16,673 nt of DNA from Patescibacteria group bacterium (GCA_020428585.1 JAGQMP010000019.1:1-16673); one strand, 5' to 3'. Counted from the stretch's first letter, positions 1 through 6,639 are shown. Numbers and translations are program-made. The notes: generated by a model not told the origin, from the letters alone.

Positions 1-176
1 TTGCGTCCCATAATAACGACGTGTCCCTCCGTTTGCTTCACAAAATGAGCCATGTCGTTTTTGATGTTGTGAATCAGCTTGCCTTGATACCCAATACCGC
101 GGTCCTTTTGAATGGCGGCGATCATCGTTACTTTTTTAGGTTTTTTGCTAAACCATTGTTTTAGCCAGGAAATCAT
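1..176 (-). CDS. folA: Dihydrofolate reductase, N-terminal part (cut by window edge)
   Basis: Reduces dihydrofolate to tetrahydrofolate with NADPH, regenerating the cofactor spent by thymidylate synthase. Only the first 58 codons are visible. After a 15-residue basic and aromatic extension (MISWLKQWFSKKPKK) comes the family start VTMIAAIQKDRGIG, then NIKNDMAHF, whose Asp41 aligns with the catalytic acid (E. coli Asp27), and VIMGR (54-58) of the NADP-binding region. The usual Pro-Trp before the acid is Ile-His here. Met18 would give a conventional DHFR start, but an extended -10 box ends exactly 6 nt before Met1, matching the spacing at other genes here, so the long form is preferred. It is divergent from glyA and forms the dTMP folate cycle with glyA and thyA. 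The family assignment is firm; the extension and the start are inferred. Confidence 0.9.
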   Translation of the reverse strand, partial: MISWLKQWFSKKPKKVTMIAAIQKDRGIGYQGKLIHNIKNDMAHFVKQTEGHVVIMGR

Positions 177-182
177 ATTCGC

Positions 183-191
183 ATTCTAGCA
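183..191 (-). promoter_or_regulatory. Extended -10 promoter of folA
   Basis: On the minus strand TGC-TAGAAT ends 6 nt before the folA ATG at 176. No good -35 box is visible. The spacing implies transcription starts at or next to the A of the start codon, giving a leaderless mRNA. Confidence 0.6.
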
Positions 192-217
192 CGTCAATAG
201 GGTGCTTGCTCTCGTTT

Positions 218-226
218 TGGTACAAT
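218..226 (+). promoter_or_regulatory. Extended -10 promoter of glyA
   Basis: TGG-TACAAT ends 7 nt before the glyA ATG. There is no Shine-Dalgarno sequence between them, so a leaderless transcript is expected. It lies back to back with the folA promoter in a 57-bp gap. Confidence 0.6.
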
Positions 227-233
227 AGCCATT

Positions 234-1436
234 ATGAAAGATACCAAGGTTGCCAATCTCCTCAAAAAAGAGGCCAAGCGTCAGAAATCCGTCGTGAACC
301 TGATCGCATCAGAAAATTATGTATCCAAGGATGTGCTCGATGCTCTTGGTACCGAAACCACCAACAAATACGCCGAAGGTTATTCAGGTGCCCGTTATTA
401 TGGTGGAAACGAGGTGATCGATCAGATCGAAGACCTCGCTATTGAACGCGCGCTAAAACTCTTTGGACTCTCGCCAAAGACTTGGAGCGTAAACGTACAA
501 CCCCTATCAGGTTCTCCAGCGAACCTCGCGGTCTATCAGGCTTTGGTGCCAAAGGGCGGAAAGATTATGGGAATGGTGCTGTCACATGGTGGACACCTCA
601 CCCACGGGCACGCGGTATCATTTTCAGGAACCTTTTGGAAACAGGTGCCCTACACCCTTGATCCAAAAACTGAAGCCATCGATTACGAGGCCTTGAAAAA
701 AATTGCCAAAAAAGAAAAACCACACCTCGTCATCGCAGGGTATTCGGCTTATCCGCGGGTGATTAATTTCAAAAAAATGCGCGAGGTTGCTGATGCTGCT
801 GGTGCTTACCTTATGGTAGATATGGCGCACATTGCAGGATTGGTTGCAGGTGGAGAACATCCTTCACCCTTTCGTTACGCTGACGTGGTAACCACGACGA
901 CCCATAAAACCTTGCGTGGTCCGCGCGGTGGTATGATCTTTGCACGTCGTGATGCAGGTCATGGTAACAAACTCAAAGACGGGGAAGCAACCCTATTTGA
1001 TAAAATTCAAAAATCAGTTTTCCCAGGTATGCAGGGTGGTCCGCACATGAACCAAATAGCGGCGCTGGCGGTTGCCTTGAAAGAAGCCAGCGCAGCGAGT
1101 TTTAAAAAATATGCGAAGCAGGTGGTAAAAAATAGCAAAGCCTTAGCACAAGAATTAAAAAACCTGGGCTGGCGAATTACCTCGGGTGGAACCGATAACC
1201 ACGTCTTTTTGGTTGATGTCTGGAATGGCGGAAAGGGGATTACCGGTAAAGAAGCATCAAACCGTCTCGAGAAAGCTGGCATCATTGTGAACATGAACAC
1301 GATTCCATTCGATAAACGTTCACCTTTTAATCCGTCAGGAATTAGAATCGGTGCCGCAGCCGAGACGACTCGTGGTAAAAAAGAAAAAGATATGATCACG
1401 CTCGCTCGCCGAATTGATAAAATTCTGCGAAAATAA
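234..1436 (+). CDS. glyA: Serine hydroxymethyltransferase
   Basis: PLP-dependent cytosolic enzyme that converts serine and tetrahydrofolate to glycine and 5,10-methylene-tetrahydrofolate, the one-carbon donor for thymidylate synthase. At 400 residues it is close to the bacterial norm (about 415). Visible signatures are LIASENYVS near residue 22, YAEGYSGARYYGGNE, the internal-aldimine motif TTTTHKTLRGPRGG with the PLP lysine at Lys225, and GMQGGPHMNQIAALA. The C-terminal domain is complete and ends IDKILRK. The start at 234 lies 7 nt downstream of a -10 box. The overlapping frame that starts at 206 begins upstream of that box and resembles nothing. It is divergent from folA and 6 nt upstream of the M15 peptidase gene, which probably shares its transcript. 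Nothing in the sequence is unusual. Confidence 0.97.
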   Translation: MKDTKVANLLKKEAKRQKSVVNLIASENYVSKDVLDALGTETTNKYAEGYSGARYYGGNEVIDQIEDLAIERALKLFGLSPKTWSVNVQPLSGSPANLAVYQALVPKGGKIMGMVLSHGGHLTHGHAVSFSGTFWKQVPYTLDPKTEAIDYEALKKIAKKEKPHLVIAGYSAYPRVINFKKMREVADAAGAYLMVDMAHIAGLVAGGEHPSPFRYADVVTTTTHKTLRGPRGGMIFARRDAGHGNKLKDGEATLFDKIQKSVFPGMQGGPHMNQIAALAVALKEASAASFKKYAKQVVKNSKALAQELKNLGWRITSGGTDNHVFLVDVWNGGKGITGKEASNRLEKAGIIVNMNTIPFDKRSPFNPSGIRIGAAAETTRGKKEKDMITLARRIDKILRK

Positions 1437-1442
1437 AGCTAC

Positions 1443-2261
1443 ATGAAATCAAGAAATGGGACATCAATGCTCATTTTTTTCTTAGCCTTGGGATGTTTTA
1501 TCGTGACTGCGTGGTTTTGGATGCAGCATCAACATCCCGCCGAACATCGCACCGTCATTGATTACCAGGTTGAAGAAGAATTTGAAATAGCATCAGAAGA
1601 ACCAAAACTACAGCGTTGCGGTGATTTTGCGTGTTTTTCAGCTAAAGATTTTCTCGCCCTCTTTTCGTCTTTTGAACGTGAACATGGGCTTTCGTATTAT
1701 GACGTGCCTATCTATGAACTCCCTGAGGTTGATACCTACCTACGAGATTTTGCCGAGGCGCGTGGTTATCATCGCCGCGGTTTTGCTGATGAAGAGGGCA
1801 TCGTGTGGTTTGAGAATATAAGGACTCTCCCTGAAATTAGGGACGCCTACATTGCCATGCGAAATGCTATGCAGAAACAGGGGATTCGTCTTCATTTTGT
1901 ATCCGCGTACCGTTCCGCGAGTGATCAGCGACGTATTTTTACCGACAAGGCGAATCTGACTAATCCAAGGACGATTCTAGATGGTAGTCAGGATACTAAC
2001 CTCGATGCTATTTTTGCGGTGTCGGCCCTGCCAGGCTATTCGAAACACCACACCGGGTATGCGGTTGATTTTGGCTGTGGGAACGATTACCTGGTGTATT
2101 CATTTGCTGATACAAATTGCTATGCGTGGCTCTCGGCGAATAATTTTGAGAATGCGAAACGTTACGGTTTCATCCCGAGCTATCCCGAAGGGGCCGAAAA
2201 CCAAGGTCCCGATCCCGAACCCTGGGAATTCGTGTGGGTGGGGAGTGATCTCTTAAAATAG
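1443..2261 (+). CDS. Membrane-anchored M15B (VanY-like) D-Ala-D-Ala carboxypeptidase family protein
   Basis: 272 residues with an N-terminal hydrophobic segment at about 9-26 that should act as an uncleaved anchor or signal, placing the domain outside the membrane. M15B features are SAYRS (154-158) with Arg157, the substrate-binding arginine, and SKHHTGYAVD (200-209), which fits SxHxxGxAxD with zinc ligands His202 and Asp209. The C-terminal motif reads EPWE (259-262): the catalytic Glu259 is present, but the third zinc ligand, normally His in EPWH, is Glu262. The family trims D-Ala from peptidoglycan stem peptides. With the altered ligand, activity or metal choice is uncertain. The start is 6 nt after the glyA stop without its own promoter or Shine-Dalgarno, so it is probably cotranscribed with glyA. 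The family is confident, the exact activity less so. Confidence 0.85.
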   Translation: MKSRNGTSMLIFFLALGCFIVTAWFWMQHQHPAEHRTVIDYQVEEEFEIASEEPKLQRCGDFACFSAKDFLALFSSFEREHGLSYYDVPIYELPEVDTYLRDFAEARGYHRRGFADEEGIVWFENIRTLPEIRDAYIAMRNAMQKQGIRLHFVSAYRSASDQRRIFTDKANLTNPRTILDGSQDTNLDAIFAVSALPGYSKHHTGYAVDFGCGNDYLVYSFADTNCYAWLSANNFENAKRYGFIPSYPEGAENQGPDPEPWEFVWVGSDLLK

Positions 2262-2310
2262 GTTATCCAACATTTTTCCACGGTCCAAAATACCTCGTCT
2301 CTGGCTCAGG

Positions 2311-2319
2311 TGGTACTAT
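2311..2319 (+). promoter_or_regulatory. Extended -10 promoter of dcd
   Basis: TGG-TACTAT ends 6 nt before the dcd ATG (gap ggctat). No -35 or Shine-Dalgarno is visible; a leaderless transcript is implied. Confidence 0.6.
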
Positions 2320-2325
2320 GGCTAT

Positions 2326-2862
2326 ATGTACTTATCAGATAGGAATATTAAGTCCGAGATCGAAGCCAACAGAATAACCATTTCAGATTTTGATCAAGAA
2401 CGACTTCAACAGGTCAGCTACGACATCCTCCTCGGAAATAAATTCCAGACCATGAAGAGCTACAAGCTCGCGGCCGTTGATCCGTCGAAAGGTATTCTTC
2501 CTGAAACTCATGAAATCGAGGTTCCCGATGGTGAAGCCTTTGTCCTGCACCCGGGCAAGACCGTTCTCGGTACCTCAAAAGATTACTTTGGTTCTGATCA
2601 CTACCTGATTCAACTATCGGGAAAAAGTTCCCTCGCGAGGATTGGCCTTGTCGTCCATAACACCGCGGGTATTGTGAACCCAGGACACTTCTTGAACATT
2701 ACCTTTGAACTGTATAACGCTGGCAAGATTCCGATCATCCTCCGGCCAGGTATGCAGATCGCACAAATCCTCTTTGCCCAAATATCATCCGACCTTGAAT
2801 CGAATTATAAAGACACCGGCCGATTCAATGGCGACAATTGGGGCAAGAATCTCAATCATTAA
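2326..2862 (+). CDS. dcd: dCTP deaminase
   Basis: Deaminates dCTP toward dUTP (or directly to dUMP in bifunctional forms), feeding dUMP to thymidylate synthase. It is 178 residues long, usual for the trimeric dUTPase/Dcd fold. Motifs are SYDILLGNKF (31-40), SSLARIG (101-107) with Arg105, HNTAGIVNPG (111-120), FELYNAGKIP (127-136) with the likely catalytic Glu128, and RPGMQIAQ (140-147). The TAG at 113-115 resembles bifunctional dCTP deaminase/dUTPases, whereas E. coli Dcd has TAH. The next motif is VNPG where both groups usually have IDPG, so mono- or bifunctional character cannot be decided by eye. The start at 2326 is fixed by the -10 box 6 nt upstream. It is convergent with thyA and shares a bidirectional terminator with it. 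Confidence 0.95.
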   Translation: MYLSDRNIKSEIEANRITISDFDQERLQQVSYDILLGNKFQTMKSYKLAAVDPSKGILPETHEIEVPDGEAFVLHPGKTVLGTSKDYFGSDHYLIQLSGKSSLARIGLVVHNTAGIVNPGHFLNITFELYNAGKIPIILRPGMQIAQILFAQISSDLESNYKDTGRFNGDNWGKNLNH

Positions 2863-2884
2863 AAAAGAGCCCAAAGGCTCTTTT
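2863..2884. terminator. Bidirectional terminator between dcd and thyA
   Basis: Perfect 9-bp hairpin AAAAGAGCC / GGCTCTTTT with a CAAA loop. It starts one base after the dcd stop and overlaps the thyA stop. Its A and T runs make it work in both directions. Confidence 0.9.
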
Positions 2885-3842
2885 ACACGGCAACTTGACC
2901 TGTGATTTTAGGGTGAGGATCATATCCCTCTAGTGTGAAATCATCAACGGTAAGGTCTTTAATGTTCTTTACCTTAGGATTGATAACAACTTTTGGCATA
3001 GGACGTGGTTCACGTGTGAGTTGTTCTTTTACTTGATCAAAATGGTTTGAATAGATGTGAGCATCACCAAAGGTATGGATGAAATCTCCAGCAGGGAGAT
3101 CACATACCTGCGCCATAATCATCAGAAACAAACTATCTTGTGCTGTATTGAATGGAACACCAAGGAAGGTATCACAGCTACGTTGGTACATTTGTAAATG
3201 CAATTTACCTCCGAGTACTGCGAACTGATAGAAACACGGACATGGCGGCAAGAGTGTGTACGGATTCTCAGTTGCATTCCATAGGCTAATAATGATTCGC
3301 CGAGAGCCAGGATTTTCTTTTATGGTTTTGATAGCATCAGCCAGTTGATCAAATCCTTCAACAAAGGTGTCAGTTTCTGGATTATATCCATCAAAGTTCC
3401 TGATATGGTGTCCATAGGTTGGCCCAAGGTTACCCCACTGGTTCGCAAAATCTTCATCATTCTTTATCTCTTCCACGAACCATTTCATATGTTCGTGCCA
3501 TTTATCAGAATAACGAGGATATGTTTCTTCCAGATTGTTCTTCTTCAGATAGTTTTGATAAGGCCATTCGTTCCAAATTCTATTTCCAACAAGCACAAGA
3601 GGGCGTATATTCGTTGATCCACTCAGTTTCCATAACAGTTCCGTTACGATTGATTTAAAATGAACCTGTTTAGTGGTTAAGAGGGGAAAATTCTCAGCGA
3701 CGTTTGGACATCGGTATTGATAACCAAAAATTCCCTTAGTCCCGGTTCCAGTACGCTCTTCTTCTTTTGATCTAAACTCACCTTTTTCCATGATGGTTTT
3801 CAGCAAAGTTAGATATTCATTGTCAATGTGGTATTTTTCCAT
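2883..3842 (-). CDS. thyA: Thymidylate synthase
   Basis: Methylates dUMP to dTMP using methylene-tetrahydrofolate and releases dihydrofolate. It has 319 residues, longer than E. coli ThyA (264) and similar to the L. casei form, with the extra stretch around residues 90-140. Visible are RTGTGTKGIFG (30-40), PLLTTKQVHFKSI (53-65), the phosphate-binding GSRRIIISLWN (179-189), the active-site LPPCPCFYQF (198-207) with nucleophile Cys201, QRSCDTFLGVPFN, and GDAHIYSNH near the C terminus. After the catalytic Cys the common His (PCH) is Pro here; that His is not essential in the E. coli enzyme. It lies downstream of the MazG-like gene on the same strand with a 75-bp gap, so it may be partly cotranscribed. 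It looks AT-richer than glyA, argS or ileS. Confidence 0.97.
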   Translation of the reverse strand: MEKYHIDNEYLTLLKTIMEKGEFRSKEEERTGTGTKGIFGYQYRCPNVAENFPLLTTKQVHFKSIVTELLWKLSGSTNIRPLVLVGNRIWNEWPYQNYLKKNNLEETYPRYSDKWHEHMKWFVEEIKNDEDFANQWGNLGPTYGHHIRNFDGYNPETDTFVEGFDQLADAIKTIKENPGSRRIIISLWNATENPYTLLPPCPCFYQFAVLGGKLHLQMYQRSCDTFLGVPFNTAQDSLFLMIMAQVCDLPAGDFIHTFGDAHIYSNHFDQVKEQLTREPRPMPKVVINPKVKNIKDLTVDDFTLEGYDPHPKITGQVAV

Positions 3843-3846
3843 AGTA

Positions 3847-3852
3847 ATTCTA
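3847..3852 (-). promoter_or_regulatory. Possible -10 box of thyA
   Basis: TAGAAT on the minus strand ends 4 nt before the thyA ATG, closer than at other genes here and without a TGn extension, so it is tentative. An adjacent (GA)n run at 3889-3899 has no evident role. Confidence 0.3.
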
Positions 3853-3917
3853 GTTTTTATGTTTCAAAATCGATCTTAATTAATAAAAGAGAGAGAGAGT
3901 CAATTAACGCTTTATTT

Positions 3918-4313
3918 TTAAAACTTGCAAGAGCTCAAATCTGCTTTATATATCTGCACATTTTGATCTTTCACAAATTTCCCATCAATAAAGGTACCAG
4001 TCCTTGAGTTGATTTCTTGATATACCTCGTCCATAACTTTAGATGGATCATAGCCAATTTTAGCTATGGCACCTGTCGCATACACAATTATGTCACTAAA
4101 AGCATCAACCAAGTTTTCATCGTTACCTTGACCATGTTGGGTAATTTCTTCAGCGTAAGACAAGGCCTTTTCTCGTGCGGTATCACTATCGTAGGCTCCA
4201 GTACTTTCGAGCAGCTCCTCAATAATAAATGAGATTTCTTTCTGGTGATTAAAACCCTTTTCAATCAATCCACGTTCCTCATTCCACTTCACAATTTTTT
4301 GAAACATATCCAT
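3918..4313 (-). CDS. MazG-like all-alpha NTP pyrophosphohydrolase
   Basis: 131 residues. Members of this superfamily hydrolyse NTPs or dNTPs to monophosphate and pyrophosphate with Mg2+; some are dUTPases. The two metal-binding helices are visible: EISFIIEELLE (26-36) with Glu32, Glu33 and Glu36, and DAFSDIIVYA (70-79) with Asp70 and Asp74. The C-terminal part GYDPSKVMDEVYQEINSR (87-104) plus KFVKDQ resembles phage-type MazG/dUTP pyrophosphatase proteins. The start at 4313 is chosen because TGG-TATACT ends 7 nt upstream; a longer reading beginning at 4466 would run antisense into tmk. It sits between tmk and thyA, suggesting that it makes dUMP from dUTP or sanitises the dNTP pool. The substrate is inferred from context only. 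Confidence 0.85.
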   Translation of the reverse strand: MDMFQKIVKWNEERGLIEKGFNHQKEISFIIEELLESTGAYDSDTAREKALSYAEEITQHGQGNDENLVDAFSDIIVYATGAIAKIGYDPSKVMDEVYQEINSRTGTFIDGKFVKDQNVQIYKADLSSCKF

Positions 4314-4320
4314 ATTAACG

Positions 4321-4329
4321 AGTATACCA
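4321..4329 (-). promoter_or_regulatory. Extended -10 promoter of the MazG-like gene
   Basis: TGG-TATACT on the minus strand, 7 nt before the ATG at 4313. It lies in the 61-bp gap between the divergent MazG-like gene and tmk. For tmk itself no convincing -10 at the usual spacing was found; TATATT at 4346-4351 is a weak candidate. Confidence 0.55.
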
Positions 4330-4374
4330 ATTGTTACATTTAGTGTATATTCATTAAAAATAAACACTTTTACT

Positions 4375-5073
4375 ATGTCAAAAAATAAAGGAAAACTTAT
4401 TGTTATTGATGGTACTGACGGATCAGGAAAGGCAACCCAGGTTGCGAAATTGAAAGAACGGCTCACCTCCGAGGAATACCAGGTGTGTTCGCTCGATTTT
4501 CCAAGGTATTACGATAACTTTTTTGGAGGTTTTATTGGTGAATGCTTGGCTGGAAAGCACGGAAATTGGGCTGAACTTGATCCTAAAATAGCTTCTGTTG
4601 TATACGCTGCTGATCGGTTCGAATCGTCGGCGCAAATTCGCACCTGGCTTGAAGAAGGATCTATAGTTATTCTTGATCGTTATGTTTCTTCAAATCAGAT
4701 TCATCAAGGCGGAAAAATTAAAGATCTTGAAGAACGGCGTACTTTTATGTCCTGGCTCGATACTATGGAACATGAGGTGTTCAAGATTCCAAGACCTGAT
4801 GCAATCTTGTATCTTGATGTATCAGTTGAAATTACTCAAAAATTATTAAAGAAAAAGTCAGCACAAGAATCAAAACAATATCTCGACGGCGAGGGTGATC
4901 AGCATGAAAACAATATCGAACATTTAACCAAGGCCAGAGAGTCAGGTTTGAAGATGATCGCTGAAAACAATAACTGGATTCGTATTGGATGTTCTCGCGA
5001 AGGTGATATCTTTTCGATTGATGATATTCATGAGGTTGTTTATCGAAAAGCTTTAGAAATTATCAATAGCTGA
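4375..5073 (+). CDS. tmk: Thymidylate kinase (dTMP kinase)
   Basis: Phosphorylates dTMP to dTDP with ATP, the step after ThyA. 232 residues. The P-loop GTDGSGKAT (13-21) has Lys19 and is followed by the DFPRYYD segment (41-47) that holds the dTMP-binding Arg. Then come AADRFESSAQI (78-88) and the DRYVSSNQIHQG motif (101-112), which contains the family DRY, and LYLDVSVEIT, a typical beta strand before the LID. A basic LID region KKKSAQESKQYLDGEGDQ lies between the last two helices. The sequence looks like the CPR or archaeal group of dTMP kinases rather than the E. coli type. It starts at the first ATG, divergent from the MazG-like gene. It ends with TGA, showing that UGA is a stop in this organism. 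A strong terminator follows. Confidence 0.95.
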   Translation: MSKNKGKLIVIDGTDGSGKATQVAKLKERLTSEEYQVCSLDFPRYYDNFFGGFIGECLAGKHGNWAELDPKIASVVYAADRFESSAQIRTWLEEGSIVILDRYVSSNQIHQGGKIKDLEERRTFMSWLDTMEHEVFKIPRPDAILYLDVSVEITQKLLKKKSAQESKQYLDGEGDQHENNIEHLTKARESGLKMIAENNNWIRIGCSREGDIFSIDDIHEVVYRKALEIINS

Positions 5074-5076
5074 AAC

Positions 5077-5110
5077 ATAAAACGTGGTTAGTAATCACGT
5101 TTTATTTTTT
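5077..5110 (+). terminator. Intrinsic terminator of tmk
   Basis: 10-bp hairpin ATAAAACGTG / CACGTTTTAT with a 9-nt loop, followed by T5. It lies directly upstream of the next gene's -10 box. Confidence 0.85.
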
Positions 5111-5118
5111 GTTATACT
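5110..5118 (+). promoter_or_regulatory. Extended -10 promoter of the DM13 gene
   Basis: TGT-TATACT ends 6 nt before the ATG at 5125 (gap gacatc). It abuts the tmk terminator, so the DM13 gene is its own transcription unit, probably leaderless. Confidence 0.65.
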
Positions 5119-5124
5119 GACATC

Positions 5125-5694
5125 ATGAAGAAATTTTTTATTGTTATTATTCTTATTGGATTATTAGGGTTTGCTTGGTATGTTCTTTCACCGCTCGTGA
5201 TTAATCAAACGGTGGACGAGGCCTTGCCAATCAACGATCAGGTGACTGAAGAATCTGACGTCGTTATATCAGACCAGGTTGAGGTAGTAACCGAAGAAGA
5301 AACGCCTGACGATACTACCATGGAAGAACCGATGCCAGTCCCTGATCCGCCCTACCAAGGTACCGATCCGGTTGTTGAAACACGTGGAAAGTTTTCTGGT
5401 GCTGATAACTTTCACCAAGGTGAAGGGCAATTGTTAGTTGTTGAAGATGGCGGTAAAACCTACTTGCGATTCGAAAATTTTAGCGTTACCAATGGCCCTG
5501 ACCTTTTTGTGACTTTGAACACAGGTATTCCAACAGGTTCATCTGATTTTGGTGATCACATCATCCTCGCGCCGCTCAAGGGTAATGTTGGCTCACAAAA
5601 CTACGATGTGTCTGCCTATGATTTGTCACAATATCAGTCGGTGTCGATCTATTGCAAAGCTTTTTCGACACTCTTTGCAACCGCGACGCTTTAG
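5125..5694 (+). CDS. Membrane-anchored DM13-domain protein
   Basis: 189 residues. An N-terminal hydrophobic helix (about 4-22, after MKK) anchors it. An acidic, Glu/Asp/Pro-rich linker (about 30-80) spaces the domain from the membrane. Residues 88-189 form a DM13 domain: GKFSGADNFHQGEG (88-101), the GPDLFVTLN strand (124-132), LKGNVGSQNYDVS (151-163) and the terminal VSIYCKAFSTLFATATL with the conserved Cys177. DM13 domains have been proposed to take part in redox or electron-transfer reactions outside the cell through this Cys; the function in CPR bacteria is unknown. The next gene is msrA, which fits an envelope or redox theme, but both have their own promoters. The stop codon lies within the left arm of a palindromic repeat. 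Confidence 0.85.
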   Translation: MKKFFIVIILIGLLGFAWYVLSPLVINQTVDEALPINDQVTEESDVVISDQVEVVTEEETPDDTTMEEPMPVPDPPYQGTDPVVETRGKFSGADNFHQGEGQLLVVEDGGKTYLRFENFSVTNGPDLFVTLNTGIPTGSSDFGDHIILAPLKGNVGSQNYDVSAYDLSQYQSVSIYCKAFSTLFATATL

Positions 5695-5808
5695 AAATAT
5701 AAGCGACTATCTTTGTCGTCATCGGATAAAAGAGTGTTCATCGTACCTAAAGTACGCCTCACACTCTTTTTCCTCGTCTCCTCGATATCCATCTTATATT
5801 TCTAAAGC
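5688..5808. repeat. 121-bp imperfect palindromic element (full copy)
   Basis: The outer arms are perfect 16-bp inverted repeats: GCTTTAGAAATATAAG at 5688-5703 and its complement at 5793-5808. Inside lie AAAAGAGTGT (5728-5737) pairing with ACACTCTTTT (5761-5770), and CGTAC/GTACG around a CTAAA loop (5742-5756). The DM13 stop codon lies in the left arm. The inner hairpin ends in a T run and can end DM13 transcription. A diverged half copy occurs at 10249-10299, so this is a dispersed repeat (REP- or MITE-like), not just a terminator. Confidence 0.8.
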
Positions 5809-5838
5809 TTAGTGAGTTCCAGAAATGTTTAAATCTAT

Positions 5839-5847
5839 TGTTATAAT
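5839..5847 (+). promoter_or_regulatory. Extended -10 promoter of msrA
   Basis: TGT-TATAAT (perfect -10) ends 6 nt before the msrA ATG (gap gattgt); leaderless transcript implied. Confidence 0.7.
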
Positions 5848-5853
5848 GATTGT

Positions 5854-6375
5854 ATGAAAACTATTGTTTTAGGAGGTGGCTGTTTCTGGTGTCTTGAACC
5901 AATTTTCCGCCGCGTTTCTGGGGTATCTGATGTGGTCGTTGGCTATGCGGGTGGTGACACGGATAATCCAAGCTATCGCGAGGTTTGCAGTGGCACAACC
6001 GGCCACGCCGAGGTGGTACACATCACCTACGATCCCAATGTGGTTCCTCTAGAGAAGCTTCTTGAAATATTTTTCACCGTGCATGATCCAACAACCTTGA
6101 ATCGTCAGGGTGCTGATGTAGGTACCCAATATCGCAGCATTATTTTGTCCGGCGATGATCAGGATCTTGCCATTGCGAGGCAGATCATTGATGGCCTTAA
6201 TAATTCGGGCGCCTACACCGACCCCATCGTGACTGAGGTAGTACCCCTTGAAATTTTCTATCCAGCCGAAGACTACCATCAGGGTTACTTTGCCAAGAAT
6301 CCACAGCAGGCCTACTGCCAAATCGTCATCGCACCAAAACTCGAGAAGTTTAAAAAAGTGTTTGAAGGGAAATAG
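5854..6375 (+). CDS. msrA: Peptide-methionine (S)-S-oxide reductase
   Basis: Repairs oxidised proteins by reducing the S-form of methionine sulfoxide at the expense of thioredoxin. 173 residues, the usual length. The catalytic motif GGGCFWC (7-13) has nucleophile Cys10 and is followed by GYAGG (30-34), SGTTGHAEVVHI (46-57), HDPTTLNRQGADVGTQYRS (77-95) and AEDYHQGYF (138-146). Cys155 in AYCQIVI is the likely recycling cysteine. No MsrB domain is fused. The start at 5854 is supported by the perfect -10 box 6 nt upstream. It stands just after the palindromic repeat and ahead of a small unknown gene. Nothing is abnormal apart from the absence of a ribosome-binding site. Confidence 0.97.
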   Translation: MKTIVLGGGCFWCLEPIFRRVSGVSDVVVGYAGGDTDNPSYREVCSGTTGHAEVVHITYDPNVVPLEKLLEIFFTVHDPTTLNRQGADVGTQYRSIILSGDDQDLAIARQIIDGLNNSGAYTDPIVTEVVPLEIFYPAEDYHQGYFAKNPQQAYCQIVIAPKLEKFKKVFEGK

Positions 6376-6376
6376 T

Positions 6377-6430
6377 ATGAAAACGTCTGTTTTTGTGCTT
6401 TACTCTTATCAAGAAACAAAAATTCTATAG
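6377..6430 (+). CDS. Possible 17-residue peptide between msrA and the 54-residue gene
   Basis: ATG one base after the msrA stop opens MKTSVFVLYSYQETKIL, ending 2 nt before the next ATG. The tight stop/start packing on both sides hints at translational coupling, but no promoter, ribosome-binding site or codon bias supports it, and it may be chance. Confidence 0.2.
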   Translation: MKTSVFVLYSYQETKIL

Positions 6431-6432
6431 CC

Positions 6433-6597
6433 ATGACAACATCTTCTAGCCTCAAGGCAAACCTTAGACTTCAGGTCTTTCTTGAGAAAGCACCTACTAA
6501 TATTCATAAAACTCCTGAAGAAGGAGTACTCATTGGTCATATTGTCGATGATTGGGAAAATCAGAAAGAGATTTTTATACCAGCCAAAAAAGGATAA
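6433..6597 (+). CDS. Small protein of unknown function (54 aa)
   Basis: A 54-residue frame begins MTTSSSLKANLRLQVFLEKA and ends EIFIPAKKG. The stop codon lies in the ascending arm of a strong terminator, as at other genes here, which supports it as a real gene. No family is recognised. There is no membrane segment or signal peptide, and it is likely a soluble alpha/beta peptide. It may be read from the msrA transcript. TTCTAT at 6423-6428 is a poor -10 candidate, 4 nt upstream. Confidence 0.5.
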   Translation: MTTSSSLKANLRLQVFLEKAPTNIHKTPEEGVLIGHIVDDWENQKEIFIPAKKG

Positions 6598-6620
6598 GAA
6601 CTTTCTTATCCTTTTTATTT
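6587..6620 (+). terminator. Intrinsic terminator ahead of the M3 peptidase gene
   Basis: 12-bp hairpin AAAAAGGATAAG / CTTATCCTTTTT with a 6-nt loop and trailing T-rich run. It includes the stop of the 54-residue gene. Confidence 0.9.
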
Positions 6621-6624
6621 TCTC

Positions 6625-6633
6625 TGGTATAGT
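6625..6633 (+). promoter_or_regulatory. Extended -10 promoter of the M3 peptidase gene
   Basis: TGG-TATAGT ends 6 nt before the ATG at 6640 (gap gcaggc), just after the upstream terminator. Confidence 0.65.
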
Positions 6634-6639
6634 GCAGGC

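Noticed and set aside
1007..1399. A 130-residue minus-strand frame within glyA
   Set aside because: It is a shadow of a conserved coding frame with no promoter or family signal.
3889..3899. (GA)n run upstream of thyA as a phase-variable repeat
   Set aside because: It is only about five units, not in a coding frame, and lies outside the likely -10 region.
4314..4466. A 51-codon longer N terminus for the MazG-like protein
   Set aside because: It would run antisense into tmk, lacks family similarity, and the -10 box lies between it and the chosen start.
5071..5073. UGA recoded to glycine, as in some CPR lineages
   Set aside because: tmk ends at TGA after a full-length protein and is directly followed by a terminator.
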